Source: Flavobacterium ammonificans (GTDB taxonomy: Bacteria > Bacteroidota > Bacteroidia > Flavobacteriales > Flavobacteriaceae). Taken from it: DNA of 64,000 bases. Within the stretch, counting starts at the first letter, position 1. Each line of letters begins with the position of its first letter. The notes under the pieces were generated by a model that saw only the letters and a list, made by a program, of their open reading frames with translations, did not search any database and was not told the DNA's origin. This document shows positions 44,076-55,800 of the stretch, one piece after another. Both the position numbers and the translations under genes were made by a program. Location of the stretch: NCBI RefSeq assembly GCF_020885975.1, contig NZ_AP025183.1, positions 1,612,001 to 1,676,000 of the forward strand, given 5' to 3'.

Positions 44076-44497
44076 AACAATTTATTACATTACTTATTTG
44101 TGTTTTAGCAACTGTATCAATGCATTCTCAATCGGTTATTGGAAAATGGAAAACGATTGATGATGAGACTGGTGAAGCAAAATCTATCGTAGAAGTGTAT
44201 TCAAAATCAGGAAAAATTTATGCTAAAGTGGTCGAGATTTTAGATCTAGAACATAAAAATAGTGTATGCAAAAAATGTTCAGGTGAAGATAAAAACAAAT
44301 CTATCCTTGGTCTTACCATTATCAAAGGATTATCTAAAGACGGCTCCGAATACAATTCAGGCGAAATTCTAGATCCAAAAAACGGTAAACTATACAAATG
44401 TGCACTTTCTTTGGAATCCAAAGACAAACTAAAGATTCGCGGTTATATTGGTTTTTCTTTATTAGGAAGAACGCAATATTGGCATCGAGTTAATTAA
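44072..44497 (+). CDS. Secreted DUF2147 protein
   Basis: 141 residues with a signal peptide (MKQFITLLICVLATVSMHSQ). The mature part begins SVIGKWKTIDDETGEAKSIVEVY and ends YIGFSLLGRTQYWHRVN, the DUF2147 pattern; two cysteines in CKKCSG lie mid-protein. Probably a small beta-barrel in the periplasm; function unknown. It overlaps yihY by four bases and precedes priA by 13. Confidence 0.88.
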   Translation: MKQFITLLICVLATVSMHSQSVIGKWKTIDDETGEAKSIVEVYSKSGKIYAKVVEILDLEHKNSVCKKCSGEDKNKSILGLTIIKGLSKDGSEYNSGEILDPKNGKLYKCALSLESKDKLKIRGYIGFSLLGRTQYWHRVN

Positions 44498-44510
44498 TTC
44501 CAATCATTAG

Positions 44511-46961
44511 ATGTTTTTTGTCGAAGTAATTTTACCGCTTTCATTGGCTAAAACCTTTACGTATAGGGTTACAGAAGCCGAATTTCATTTTGTGAAAAAT
44601 GGAATGAGGGTAGTAGTGCCTTTTGGCAAAAGTAAAATGTACACGGCATTGATTATTGATAAGCATCAAAATGAGCCAACTCTATATGAAGCCAAAGAAA
44701 TTGATCAAATTCTAGACGAAAAACCAATTGTAACTCAATTTCAAATTACGCATTGGCAATGGATTGCAAGCTACTATATGTGCGCTATTGGAGATGTCTA
44801 TCGCGGTGCTATGCCCAGTGCATTGTTGTTAGAAAGCGAAACAATAATTTCTCAAAAACAATCGGTAACTATTGAAGAGGCTGAGCTTACAGATGATGAA
44901 TTTTTGGTATATCAGGCTTTACAACATCAAAGTTCACTTCGAATTCAAGATATTATCGCCATACTAAATAAAAAAAATGTATTTCCAGTAATCCAGAAAT
45001 TGATTAATAAACAAGTTTTGGTTCTACACGAAGAAGTTCAAGAATTGTATAAGCCAAAATTGGTGCGTTACGTCCGATTGCATTCAAAATATGACTTGAA
45101 TTCAGGTTTAGGTGATTTATTGGAAAGCTTGAAAAGCGCTACTAAACAAAGAGAAATTGTCCTAGCGTATTTTCAATTAAGCGCCAAGGATAAACAACCC
45201 ATATCAGTCAAACAATTAGTTGAAACCGCTAATTCAAGTTCTGCCATTCTGAAAGCATTGATCGAAAAGCAAATTTTCGAAGACTATTTTATTCAAGAAG
45301 ACCGAGTTAATTTTATTGGAAATCCTCAAGAAAACACTTTGGAGTTAAGTGTTGCTCAACAAGAAGCATTTCATCAAATCCAAACTAGTTTTACAACTCA
45401 AGAAGTATGTTTATTGCACGGACTTACTTCAAGCGGAAAGACAGAAATTTATATCAAGCTTATTGAAGAACAATTAGCATCTGGAAAACAGGTGTTGTAT
45501 TTGTTGCCAGAAATTGCTCTAACAACTCAATTGGTAGGACGTTTGCGAACTTACTTTGGTGACAAAGTTGGCGTGTATCATTCCAAATATAGTACTAATG
45601 AACGTGTTGAATTGTGGAAACAAGTTTTGGAACAATCTCCAAAAGCGCAAATAGTAATAGGAGCAAGGTCAGCTTTGTTTTTACCTTTTTCTAATTTAAG
45701 TTTAATTGTTGTTGACGAAGAACACGAACAAACATTCAAACAAGTAGATCCTGCCCCACGATATCACGCTCGTGATGCAGCTATTGTTTTAGCAAACTAC
45801 CATAAAGCCAAAGTACTTCTAGGTTCGGCGACACCAAGTATTGAATCCTATTTTAATGCTCAATCCAATAAGTACGGTTTAGTCGAAATAACAGAGCGTT
45901 ATGGTAATGTGCAGTTGCCTGAAATTGAATTGGTTGATTTGAAAGATAGTTATTTCCGCAAGAAAATGACGGGGCATTTTAGCACTACTTTGATCGAAGC
46001 AATAACTGCGGCTTTGTCTTTAGGAGAACAAGTTATTTTGTTTCAAAATAGGAGAGGCTATTCGCCAATAATTGAGTGTTTAACTTGTGGAAATGTTCCG
46101 CAATGCCAGCAATGTGATGTGAGTTTGACCTATCACCAACATAAAAACCAGTTGCGTTGTCATTATTGTGGTTATGCTATGGCAAAGCCTACGCAATGTC
46201 ATAGTTGTTCGAGTATTGATTTGGCTACAAAAGGTTTTGGTACGGAACAAATTGAACAAGAATTACAAGCCATTTTTCCCGATGCTAAAACTGGGCGAAT
46301 GGATCAAGATACCACTCGTGGAAAGTTTGGTTTTGAAAAAATCATTGATAGTTTTAAGAATCAAGAAATTCAGATTTTGGTTGGTACCCAAATGTTAGCT
46401 AAAGGATTGGATTTTAATAATGTGAGTTTAGTTGGAATTATGAATGCCGATACTATGTTGTATCATCCAGACTTTAGGGCTTTTGAAAGAAGTTTCCAAA
46501 TGATGACTCAAGTGGCTGGTAGAGCAGGTCGTTCAGAAAAGCAAGGAAAAGTAGTTATTCAGACTTATAATCCAGAGCAAAATACGATTCAACAAGTGAC
46601 TCGAAATGATTATGTTGGGATGTACAAAGAACAATTGTATGACCGACAAATTTATAAATACCCACCTTATTTTAGAATAATAAGGCTAACGTTAAAGCAT
46701 CGTGATTTTGACAAAGTCAAAGAGGGTTCTATGTGGTTGTATCAAGTAATGAGTCAGAATTTGACTATGCCAGTCTTAGGTCCAGAAGAACCGCCAATTA
46801 GCCGAATCCGAAACGAGTACATTCGAACGATATTGATAAAGATTCCGCAAACCGTGCCTATTGGAAGCACCAAAAAAACAATTCAAAAAATGTTAATGAG
46901 TTTTGAAGCGGTTCCTCAATACCGATCTATTAAAGTAGCTGTTAACGTTGATTATTATTAA
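44511..46961 (+). CDS. priA: Primosomal replication restart helicase PriA
   Basis: 816 residues, full length. Order: N-terminal 3'-DNA-binding domain, winged helix, helicase lobe 1 with Walker A GLTSSGKT (304-311) and DEEHEQTF, zinc-binding region with the cysteines of CLTCGNVPQCQQCDV and CHYCGYAMAKPTQCHSC, helicase lobe 2 (GTQMLAKGLDFNNVSLVGIM, QVAGRAGR), and C-terminal domain. It reloads the replisome at stalled forks. It ends immediately next to the convergent LytTR gene, with no bases between the stop codons. Confidence 0.97.
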   Translation: MFFVEVILPLSLAKTFTYRVTEAEFHFVKNGMRVVVPFGKSKMYTALIIDKHQNEPTLYEAKEIDQILDEKPIVTQFQITHWQWIASYYMCAIGDVYRGAMPSALLLESETIISQKQSVTIEEAELTDDEFLVYQALQHQSSLRIQDIIAILNKKNVFPVIQKLINKQVLVLHEEVQELYKPKLVRYVRLHSKYDLNSGLGDLLESLKSATKQREIVLAYFQLSAKDKQPISVKQLVETANSSSAILKALIEKQIFEDYFIQEDRVNFIGNPQENTLELSVAQQEAFHQIQTSFTTQEVCLLHGLTSSGKTEIYIKLIEEQLASGKQVLYLLPEIALTTQLVGRLRTYFGDKVGVYHSKYSTNERVELWKQVLEQSPKAQIVIGARSALFLPFSNLSLIVVDEEHEQTFKQVDPAPRYHARDAAIVLANYHKAKVLLGSATPSIESYFNAQSNKYGLVEITERYGNVQLPEIELVDLKDSYFRKKMTGHFSTTLIEAITAALSLGEQVILFQNRRGYSPIIECLTCGNVPQCQQCDVSLTYHQHKNQLRCHYCGYAMAKPTQCHSCSSIDLATKGFGTEQIEQELQAIFPDAKTGRMDQDTTRGKFGFEKIIDSFKNQEIQILVGTQMLAKGLDFNNVSLVGIMNADTMLYHPDFRAFERSFQMMTQVAGRAGRSEKQGKVVIQTYNPEQNTIQQVTRNDYVGMYKEQLYDRQIYKYPPYFRIIRLTLKHRDFDKVKEGSMWLYQVMSQNLTMPVLGPEEPPISRIRNEYIRTILIKIPQTVPIGSTKKTIQKMLMSFEAVPQYRSIKVAVNVDYY

Positions 46962-47657
46962 TTAGGCTTTAGCTAATACTTTTACCAAAGCATCTTTTTT
47001 GTTGCGACTCAATGGAATTTTTGAAGTTCCAATTTCTGCAAACTTACTATTGTAGCGCTCAATTTTGTCAGTATTGATAATGAAGGATTTGTGAACACGA
47101 ACAAATTGGGTTGGATTTAAATTGGTTTCAAAGGATTTCATTGTGGATAAAACAAGATTACTACTTTCGTCAGTGACTACTTTTACATAATCACCAAAGG
47201 CTTCAATCCATTTTATTTTGGAAGTGAATATTTTGATTTTTTTGAGATTACTTTTAATGTAAATGTGTTCGCCTGTTTCTTCTTTTGTTTCGTGTTCCAA
47301 TTGATGCAAATGCAGTGCACGATGAACGGCTATTTCAAATCGGTTTAAAGTCACAGGTTTTTTGATATAATCTGTTGGTGCATAATCAAAAGCACGCAAG
47401 GCGTGTTCTGCTTTGGCGGTAACAAATATAATCTGAGGTTTAGTTTTCAAACCTTCTAAAAAGGAAAAACCATTAATGACCGGCATTTCAATATCCAAGA
47501 ATATCAAATCAATACTATGAATGTTCAAACAATTCCGAGCTTCAATCGCATTTGAAAAATCTCCTACTAAGAGCAATTGTGGGTTATTGTTGACTAATTT
47601 TACCACAATCATTCGTTGAACAGCGCTATCTTCGATTACTAAACAATTTAACTTCAT
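46962..47657 (-). CDS. LytTR-family response regulator
   Basis: 231 residues. Receiver domain with D10-S11, phospho-acceptor D55 (IFLDIEMPVING) and K in IKKPV; LytTR DNA-binding domain from about residue 130 (YIKSNLKKIKIFTSKIKWIEAFGDYVKVVTDE, FVRVHKSFIIN). These regulators usually pair with a membrane histidine kinase of the LytS/YehU kind encoded next door, but none is present here. Start ATG is clear. It is divergent from the ribosomal operon. Confidence 0.92.
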   Translation of the reverse strand: MKLNCLVIEDSAVQRMIVVKLVNNNPQLLLVGDFSNAIEARNCLNIHSIDLIFLDIEMPVINGFSFLEGLKTKPQIIFVTAKAEHALRAFDYAPTDYIKKPVTLNRFEIAVHRALHLHQLEHETKEETGEHIYIKSNLKKIKIFTSKIKWIEAFGDYVKVVTDESSNLVLSTMKSFETNLNPTQFVRVHKSFIINTDKIERYNSKFAEIGTSKIPLSRNKKDALVKVLAKA

Positions 47658-47760
47658 CTGATTAAGTGTTGATTTATCATAAATATAGTGATAAATAACT
47701 ACAAAAATAGCTATAATAGGGAATGAGCTGCTTAAAAATAACGAGTCTTGTTAATAAGTG

Positions 47761-47791
47761 TTTGGATATTTGAAAATAATGACTATTTTTG
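47761..47791 (+). promoter_or_regulatory. Promoter of the rpsF operon
   Basis: TTTG (47761-47764), 19 bases, then TATTTTTG (47784-47791) match the Bacteroidota -33/-7 consensus exactly. Transcription would start about six bases later, giving a short leader before rpsF. Confidence 0.75.
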
Positions 47792-47821
47792 CACCCAATT
47801 TAACAAATAAATACATTATTT

Positions 47822-48163
47822 ATGAATCATTATGAAACTGTTTTCATTTTAAATCCCGTTTTATCTGATGTTCAGGTAAAGGAAACAGTAAGCAAATTTG
47901 AAGAATTTCTTACTAGTCGTGGAGCTGAAATGGTATCGAAAGAAGACTGGGGTCTTAAAAAAATGGCTTACGAAATTCAAAACAAGAAAAGTGGTTTTTA
48001 CCATTTATTCGAATTCAAAGTTGCTGGTGAAGTACTAATAGCTTTTGAAACTGAATTTAGACGTGACGAGAGAGTAATGCGTTTTCTTACTGTAAGTATG
48101 GACAAACACGCTATTTCTTGGGCTGAAAGAAGAAGAACTAAACTTAAATCTCAAAAAGCGTAA
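47822..48163 (+). CDS. rpsF: 30S ribosomal protein bS6
   Basis: 113 residues starting [23 protein letters not shown], with the [23 protein letters not shown] core of S6. It binds bS18 and 16S rRNA in the small subunit platform. First gene of the rpsF-rpsR-rplI operon; rpsR follows after five bases. Confidence 0.98.
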   Translation: MNHYETVFILNPVLSDVQVKETVSKFEEFLTSRGAEMVSKEDWGLKKMAYEIQNKKSGFYHLFEFKVAGEVLIAFETEFRRDERVMRFLTVSMDKHAISWAERRRTKLKSQKA

Positions 48164-48168
48164 TTATC

Positions 48169-48465
48169 ATGGCTACATTACAACAATCTGCTTCAGGAAA
48201 AAAAGACGGAGATATCAGATATCTTACTCCTTTAAACATAGAAACTAACAAAACTAAAAAGTACTGTCGTTTCAAAAAATCAGGTATCAAATATATTGAT
48301 TATAAAGATGCTGATTTCTTATTGAAATTTGTAAATGAACAAGGAAAAATTCTTCCTCGTCGTTTAACAGGAACTTCATTGAAATACCAAAGAAAAGTAT
48401 CTGTTGCTGTGAAAAGAGCACGTCACTTAGCTTTAATGCCATACGTGGCCGATTTATTAAAATAA
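48169..48465 (+). CDS. rpsR: 30S ribosomal protein bS18
   Basis: 98 residues, with an N-terminal extension before the conserved [63 protein letters not shown] core. Partner of bS6. Co-transcribed with rpsF and rplI. Confidence 0.98.
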   Translation: MATLQQSASGKKDGDIRYLTPLNIETNKTKKYCRFKKSGIKYIDYKDADFLLKFVNEQGKILPRRLTGTSLKYQRKVSVAVKRARHLALMPYVADLLK

Positions 48466-48527
48466 TTTAAACTCAGTTGTTGGTTTCTCCTCCAAGAGAA
48501 CCTAACTTCTATAACAAGGACAACAAC

Positions 48528-48971
48528 ATGGAATTGATTCTAAAACAAGACGTTCAAAATTTAGGTTTTAAAGATGACGTAGTTACTGTAAAAAACGGTT
48601 ACGGTCGTAATTATTTAATCCCACAAGGTTTCGCACAATTAGCTACACCTTCTGCAAAGAAAGTATTAGCTGAAAACTTGAAACAAAGAGCGCACAAAGA
48701 AGCTAAAGTAGTAGCAGATGCAAAAGCATTAGCTGAAACTTTAAAAGCTATCGAAATTAAAATTACTGCAAAAGCAGGTGGCGAAAAATTATTCGGATCT
48801 ATTACTAACATTGACATTGTTGAAGCGTTAGCTAAAGCTGGTCAAGTAATTGATAGAAAATTCGTTACTAGCGGAATTGTTAAACGTACAGGAAAATATA
48901 CTGCTTCTGTTCGTTTACACAGAGATGTTATCGTAGAATTAGATTACGAAATTGTTGCTGAAAAAGCATAA
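48528..48971 (+). CDS. rplI: 50S ribosomal protein bL9
   Basis: 147 residues from the ATG at 48528, preceded by AAGGACAACAAC; a longer frame from 48477 would add an unrelated 17-residue leader, so the internal ATG is preferred. MELILKQDVQNLGFKDDVVTVKNGYGRNYLIPQGFA is the classic L9 N-terminal domain, linked by a long helix to the C-terminal domain. Last gene of the operon, followed by a terminator. Confidence 0.97.
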   Translation: MELILKQDVQNLGFKDDVVTVKNGYGRNYLIPQGFAQLATPSAKKVLAENLKQRAHKEAKVVADAKALAETLKAIEIKITAKAGGEKLFGSITNIDIVEALAKAGQVIDRKFVTSGIVKRTGKYTASVRLHRDVIVELDYEIVAEKA

Positions 48972-49008
48972 TTTTCGTTTATTTAATATTTTTTGTTAAT
49001 AATTTTTT

Positions 49009-49037
49009 AAAATCACCCTTTGGGGTGATTTTTTTTT
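49009..49037 (+). terminator. Terminator of the rpsF-rpsR-rplI operon
   Basis: Stem AAATCACCC / GGGTGATTT with loop TTTG and a run of nine T. The loop bases TTTG coincide with the -33 box predicted for the next gene. Confidence 0.88.
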
Positions 49038-49048
49038 GTCTAATTTTG
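49019..49048 (+). promoter_or_regulatory. Promoter of the TonB-dependent receptor gene, overlapping the terminator
   Basis: TTTG (49019-49022), 18 bases, then TAATTTTG (49041-49048) fit the Bacteroidota promoter consensus. The -33 box lies in the loop of the rplI terminator. The predicted start of transcription is about 28 bases before the ATG at 49082. Confidence 0.65.
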
Positions 49049-49081
49049 CGCAACCTTTTAAAAAACCCTAAACCATTTCAA

Positions 49082-52000
49082 ATGAAAAAAATCATTATTT
49101 TATTGTTTTTCGTACTTGGCTTGCAACAAATTGTTGGTCAAACTACGACTTCAAGCATTAAAGGTGTTGTGAAAAATGGAAAATTGGAGGCGCTTCCTGC
49201 AGCTTCTGTTTTAGCAATTCACACTCCTTCAGGAACTAAATATACCGCTATTTCCAATGGAGACGGTAGATTTAATTTATTAAACATGAGAGTCGGTGGA
49301 CCTTATGTAGTTACAGTTAGTTTTGTTGGTAGCCAAAGTCAAAAAATAAGCGATGTTTATTTGGAACTAGGTAAAGCTTCTAATTTAGATTTTGTTTTAG
49401 AAGACGAAAGTCAGCAATTAAATGAAGTGAAAGTTGTAGCTAAAAACAAAGTTTTTTCAAGTAACCGTACTGGAGCTGAAACCACTATTGGTAGAAGAGA
49501 GTTAATTACTTTGCCAACAATTTCACGTTCAGCTGATGATTTTACTCGTTTAGAGCCATCTGCAAGCGGGGGTTCTTTTGGAGGTAGAAACAATAAGTTT
49601 AATAATTATTCATTAAACGGTTCTATTTTCAATAACCCATTTGGATTAGATGCTGCTACACCTGGTGGACAAACTGGAGCACAGCCAATTTCTTTGGATG
49701 CAATTGACCAAATTCAGGTTGCAACAGCACCTTTTGATGTTACCTTGTCTGGATTTACAGGTGCTTCTGTTAATGCTGTTACAAAATCAGGTACAAATGA
49801 ATTTCACGGTACTACATATGGTTTCTTCAGAAACGATGCTATGACTGGAAATAAAGTTAATGGAGAAAAAATTGTAGTTCCAAACTTAGAACAAACTCAA
49901 GCAGGTTTTAGTATTGGAGGTCCATTAGTAAAAGACAAATTATTTTTCTTCGCCAATTTTGAGGTTGATGATAGAAATGATGCTGGTTCAAATGTAGTTG
50001 CAAATGACGGTGATGGAATTGCAGGTGTAAATGAATCAAGAGTTTTAGCTTCAGATTTAAATTTCGTATCATCTGAACTTGGAAAATTAGGATATAATAC
50101 TGGAGCTTATCAAGGTTTTACCCATTATTCAAAATCGAATAAAGGAATTATCAAATTGGATTGGAATATTAATGACAATCATAAATTTGCTTTCATTTAT
50201 AATTTTCTAGATGCATCTAAAGATAAACCAGCTCACCCAACTGCAATTAGAAGAAGAGGTCCTGATTTTAATACAATGCAGTTTGCTAATTCTGGATATC
50301 AAATAAACAATGAATTGAATTCTGTTTTAATCGAATTGAATTCTAAGTTTTCTGAAACTGTAACTAATAAATTACAAGCAGGATATTCTCACTTTGATGA
50401 TTTTAGAAATCCATTTTCATCTCCTGCGCCAGTAATTAGTATTACTAAAGACGGTTCACCTTATATTATTGCTGGTCATGAGCCATTTTCAATCAACAAT
50501 AAATTAGATCAAAAAGTGTTTCAATTAACTAATAATTTAAACATTATTAAAGGTGATCATACATTCACTCTTGGATTTTCATTTGAAAAGTTTCAATTTC
50601 AAAATTCTTTCAACTTAAAAGGATATGGATTTGATGTTTTTGGAAGTGTTGATATGAATGGTTTCAGAGCTAACTTAACCAACGGTTATTATGCAAAAGC
50701 TTTTGCAGATGCTCAATCCACTTTTAACTTAAGAAACCAAAATGCTGCTGGAACCGATGGTGGTTGGAATTTATCAGAAACTACTGTAGGTCAATTGGCT
50801 TTTTATGTTCAAGACGAATGGAGTGTTAATGACAATTTTAAATTAACATATGGATTAAGAGCTGATAAACCGATGTATTTTAATACATCTGATTTGATTC
50901 AGAAATTTATCGATACAGATAATTCAGAAGGTTATTTACCTGGTATCAATTATTATGATCCAAAAAATGGTAATACTGTAAATTTTGATTCAACTAAATT
51001 ACCAGGAAATGCTATTTTGTGGTCACCACGTATTGGCTTCAACTGGGATGTGAAAGGTTTGAAAACTACTCAAATTAGAGGAGGTTCTGGTATTTTTACT
51101 GGTAGACTACCTTTCGTTTGGATTGGTAACCAAGTAAGTGGAATTGATCCTTTCTTTTACCAAGTAGTTGACAATGACTTTAAATTCCCTCAAGTATTTA
51201 GAACTAGTTTAGGTCTTGATCACAAATTTGAAAATAACTATATCTTAACTGTTGACATGTCTTACAACAAAGACATAAATGGAGTACATGTTCAAGATTG
51301 GGGATTGAAAACTCCAACAAGCAGATTAGCTGGTGTAGATCAAAGAGCAATTTATGGGGCATCTGATAAAGGTGTTTGGACTGATTTTGGTTTTCCAGCA
51401 GATTCTCATGCTTATGTTATGACTAACACCAATAAAGGAAGTGCTTTTAATTCTTCTGTAAAAGTGCAAAAAACATTTGACAATGGTTTTTATACAAGCT
51501 TAGCTTATAACTATTTAGTAGCTAGAGATGTTAACTCAATTGAAGCAGAAATTACTGGAGATGCTTTCGTATTTAATCCTGCATTAGGAAATGTTAATGA
51601 TGCTGTTTTGTCTAACTCTAAATATGGTGATACACATCGATTTATTGGAGTAGGTTCTAAAAAATGGACTTATGGTACAAATGATAAATGGTCGACTACT
51701 GTTTCTACATTTTTTGAATATGCTCAAGGGGGTCGTTTCTCTTATACTTATGGAGGAGATATTAATAATGATGGTGCTTTTGGAAATGATTTAATTTATG
51801 TTCCAACAACTACTGAAATTAGTTCTATGACTTTTTCTGGACCAGGACAAGGTGCAGCGTATGATAACTTTATCAAACAAGATGATTACTTGAACTCTAG
51901 AAGAGGTCAATATGCAGAACGATATGGAGCATTATCTCCTTGGAGAGGTAAATGGGATATGAAATTGATTCAAGATTATAATTTTAAAGTTTCATCTTCT

Positions 52001-52237
52001 GCTAAAACAAATACTATTCAATTTAGTATCGACATCTTAAACTTTGGTAATATGATTAATTCAAATTGGGGATTAGTTCAATTACCAACTAGCGTTCAGC
52101 CAATTGGTGTTGCTGTAGATGCTGTTACAAAAGTTCCAACTTATACTTTCAATGGACAACAGACAAGAACATTTAACTATGATTCTAGTTTAGCTTCAAG
52201 ATGGCAAGCACAATTTGGTATTCGATATATTTTCTAA
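49082..52237 (+). CDS. TonB-dependent receptor, Oar-like, with CarboxypepD regulatory domain
   Basis: About 1051 residues from the ATG at 49082, which opens a good signal peptide (MKKIIILLFFVLGLQQIVGQ). Next is a carboxypeptidase-regulatory-like domain (about 25-115, GVVKNGKLEALPAASVLAI...), a TonB plug (PTISRSADDFTRLEPS, DAIDQIQVATAPFDVTLSGFTGASVNAVTKSGTNEFHG), and a large barrel ending RWQAQFGIRYIF. It resembles the Oar/OmpA-like TonB group of unknown ligand rather than SusC; no SusD-like gene follows. It should sit in the outer membrane. A strong terminator follows. Confidence 0.92.
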   Translation: MKKIIILLFFVLGLQQIVGQTTTSSIKGVVKNGKLEALPAASVLAIHTPSGTKYTAISNGDGRFNLLNMRVGGPYVVTVSFVGSQSQKISDVYLELGKASNLDFVLEDESQQLNEVKVVAKNKVFSSNRTGAETTIGRRELITLPTISRSADDFTRLEPSASGGSFGGRNNKFNNYSLNGSIFNNPFGLDAATPGGQTGAQPISLDAIDQIQVATAPFDVTLSGFTGASVNAVTKSGTNEFHGTTYGFFRNDAMTGNKVNGEKIVVPNLEQTQAGFSIGGPLVKDKLFFFANFEVDDRNDAGSNVVANDGDGIAGVNESRVLASDLNFVSSELGKLGYNTGAYQGFTHYSKSNKGIIKLDWNINDNHKFAFIYNFLDASKDKPAHPTAIRRRGPDFNTMQFANSGYQINNELNSVLIELNSKFSETVTNKLQAGYSHFDDFRNPFSSPAPVISITKDGSPYIIAGHEPFSINNKLDQKVFQLTNNLNIIKGDHTFTLGFSFEKFQFQNSFNLKGYGFDVFGSVDMNGFRANLTNGYYAKAFADAQSTFNLRNQNAAGTDGGWNLSETTVGQLAFYVQDEWSVNDNFKLTYGLRADKPMYFNTSDLIQKFIDTDNSEGYLPGINYYDPKNGNTVNFDSTKLPGNAILWSPRIGFNWDVKGLKTTQIRGGSGIFTGRLPFVWIGNQVSGIDPFFYQVVDNDFKFPQVFRTSLGLDHKFENNYILTVDMSYNKDINGVHVQDWGLKTPTSRLAGVDQRAIYGASDKGVWTDFGFPADSHAYVMTNTNKGSAFNSSVKVQKTFDNGFYTSLAYNYLVARDVNSIEAEITGDAFVFNPALGNVNDAVLSNSKYGDTHRFIGVGSKKWTYGTNDKWSTTVSTFFEYAQGGRFSYTYGGDINNDGAFGNDLIYVPTTTEISSMTFSGPGQGAAYDNFIKQDDYLNSRRGQYAERYGALSPWRGKWDMKLIQDYNFKVSSSAKTNTIQFSIDILNFGNMINSNWGLVQLPTSVQPIGVAVDAVTKVPTYTFNGQQTRTFNYDSSLASRWQAQFGIRYIF

Positions 52238-52261
52238 TATAAATAAAATATATAGTAAATT

Positions 52262-52287
52262 AGCCCTCTTTTAGAGGGCTTTTTTAT
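52262..52287 (+). terminator. Terminator after the TonB receptor gene
   Basis: Stem AGCCCTCT / AGAGGGCT with loop TTT followed by a T-run. Confidence 0.88.
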
Positions 52288-52318
52288 TTCAGAAAAAAGC
52301 AATTAATTTTTATTATAA

Positions 52319-52795
52319 ATGAAATACACAAGATTAACTAAAGAACAGTTTGAAGAATTGCATCCAGAATTTATTAATTTTTTGGCAAGCCAATCAATTG
52401 ATAAAGCGGAATGGGATTCTATTAAAGAAAACAAACCTGAAGTAGCTGAACAAGAACTGGACGTGTTTTCTGATTTGATTTGGGAAGGGGTTTTAACTAG
52501 AGCTGAATTTTTAGAACATTTTTCTAAAAATCACATTTTTCTTTTTCAGTGTTTTGACACTTATGTGAATTCAATTGTTTTAAAATCATTGGTTCCAGAA
52601 GTAGATTTTTTAACCAAAGAGGGTTTGCAATGGTTGAGTGATAATATGTTTACCGAAACTATCGAAATGAAAATCGGTAAAAAAGTCTTTACCGAAGAAC
52701 GAAATACTTCTATTTTTGCTTTAATTCAGCAAGGAGCTATTTTAAGCGACGGACAATTGTACCAACAAATAAATTCTATTATTGAATCGCAATAG
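52319..52795 (+). CDS. Conserved hypothetical protein (probably DUF6495)
   Basis: 158 residues, soluble and acidic, no signal peptide, mostly helical (MKYTRLTKEQFEELHPEFINFLASQSIDK, WDSIKENKPEVAEQELDVFSDLIWEGVLTRAEF). I recall this as a family restricted to Flavobacteriales, possibly DUF6495; I am not certain of the number. It lies between the TonB receptor terminator and ligA. A strong hairpin separates it from ligA. Confidence 0.7.
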   Translation: MKYTRLTKEQFEELHPEFINFLASQSIDKAEWDSIKENKPEVAEQELDVFSDLIWEGVLTRAEFLEHFSKNHIFLFQCFDTYVNSIVLKSLVPEVDFLTKEGLQWLSDNMFTETIEMKIGKKVFTEERNTSIFALIQQGAILSDGQLYQQINSIIESQ

Positions 52796-52812
52796 TATTG
52801 GTATTTCTATTA

Positions 52813-54864
<2,052 letters not shown>

Positions 54865-54867
54865 TTT

Positions 54868-55782
54868 TTATACAACAATCGATTTGCCTTTTGCGATGTT
54901 CTGTTTGTTGTTATCAAAGTAAAAATCAATTCTACCAAGGTTTATTCCATAACAACCGACTTGGTTGACTAAGACCTCCTTTCCTGCTTTGTTTTTGACT
55001 ATAGTTGGTTTGTCCAAGAAAGTATGGGTGTGACCACCAATAATTAAATCTATGTCTTCGGTTAAAGCAGCCAGTTTCAAATCGCTGATTTTATCAGCGT
55101 CTTCTTTACTGTATTTGTAACCCAGGTGTGACAAACAAATCACCAAATCACATTGTTGTTCTTTTTTCAAGATGCGAACCATATCTTGGCTAATTTCGAC
55201 AGGGTCATTGTAAACAGTTTCTTTGTAAAGCTTTTTATCTACCAAACCTTCAAATTCAATCCCTAATCCAAACACACCAATTTTAATTCCGTCTTTGATG
55301 AAAATTTTATACGGTTTAACCAAACCATCCATTACTGTGTTTTTGAAATCGTAATTGGCTGAAATGAATTCAAAAGTAGCGTGAGGCATTTGTGCGTGCA
55401 AGCCTTCAATACCATTGTCAAAATCGTGATTTCCAATAGCTGATGCATCGTATTTCATCATACTCATTAATTTGAATTCCAATTCACCGCCATAATAATT
55501 AAAGTAAGGCGTTCCTTGAAAAATATCACCAGCATCTAAAAGTAAGACATTTGGATTTTCTTGTCGGATGCTTTCAATTAATGCAGCTCTTCGGCTCACT
55601 CCACCCATTCCAGCATTCCTTGGATCGTCCAAAGGGAATGAATCAATATGACTGTGTACATCGTTTGTATGCAAAACAGTAATCTTCTTAATGGCATCGG
55701 ATTTAAAACTGCTTAATGACAATCCCAAACCTACAAAAGCAGAACCTGCTGCTGTCTTTTCTATAAAATCTCTTCTTTTCAT
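54868..55782 (-). CDS. UshA-like metallophosphatase domain protein with Tat-like signal
   Basis: 304 residues equal to the N-terminal half of 5'-nucleotidases. It opens MKRRDFIEKTAAGSAFVGLGLSL, a twin-arginine-type signal. All metallophosphatase motifs are intact: HTNDVHSHID, DAGDIFQGTPYF, GNHDFDNG, LSHLGYK and GGHTHTF. It should bind two metal ions and hydrolyse phosphate esters in the periplasm. The substrate-binding half is the separate gene 18 bases upstream, so activity may need both products. Confidence 0.9.
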   Translation of the reverse strand: MKRRDFIEKTAAGSAFVGLGLSLSSFKSDAIKKITVLHTNDVHSHIDSFPLDDPRNAGMGGVSRRAALIESIRQENPNVLLLDAGDIFQGTPYFNYYGGELEFKLMSMMKYDASAIGNHDFDNGIEGLHAQMPHATFEFISANYDFKNTVMDGLVKPYKIFIKDGIKIGVFGLGIEFEGLVDKKLYKETVYNDPVEISQDMVRILKKEQQCDLVICLSHLGYKYSKEDADKISDLKLAALTEDIDLIIGGHTHTFLDKPTIVKNKAGKEVLVNQVGCYGINLGRIDFYFDNNKQNIAKGKSIVV

Positions 55783-55800
55783 TTTTCTGTTTTTTGGAAT

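Noticed and set aside
48477-48527. Longer N-terminus of rplI
   Set aside because: The extra residues (beginning MLVSPPREPN) are not part of L9; the ATG at 48528 has the family start and an AAGGA in front.
49025-49081. Longer N-terminus of the TonB receptor
   Set aside because: It would start inside the terminator and promoter and bury the signal peptide that begins at 49082.
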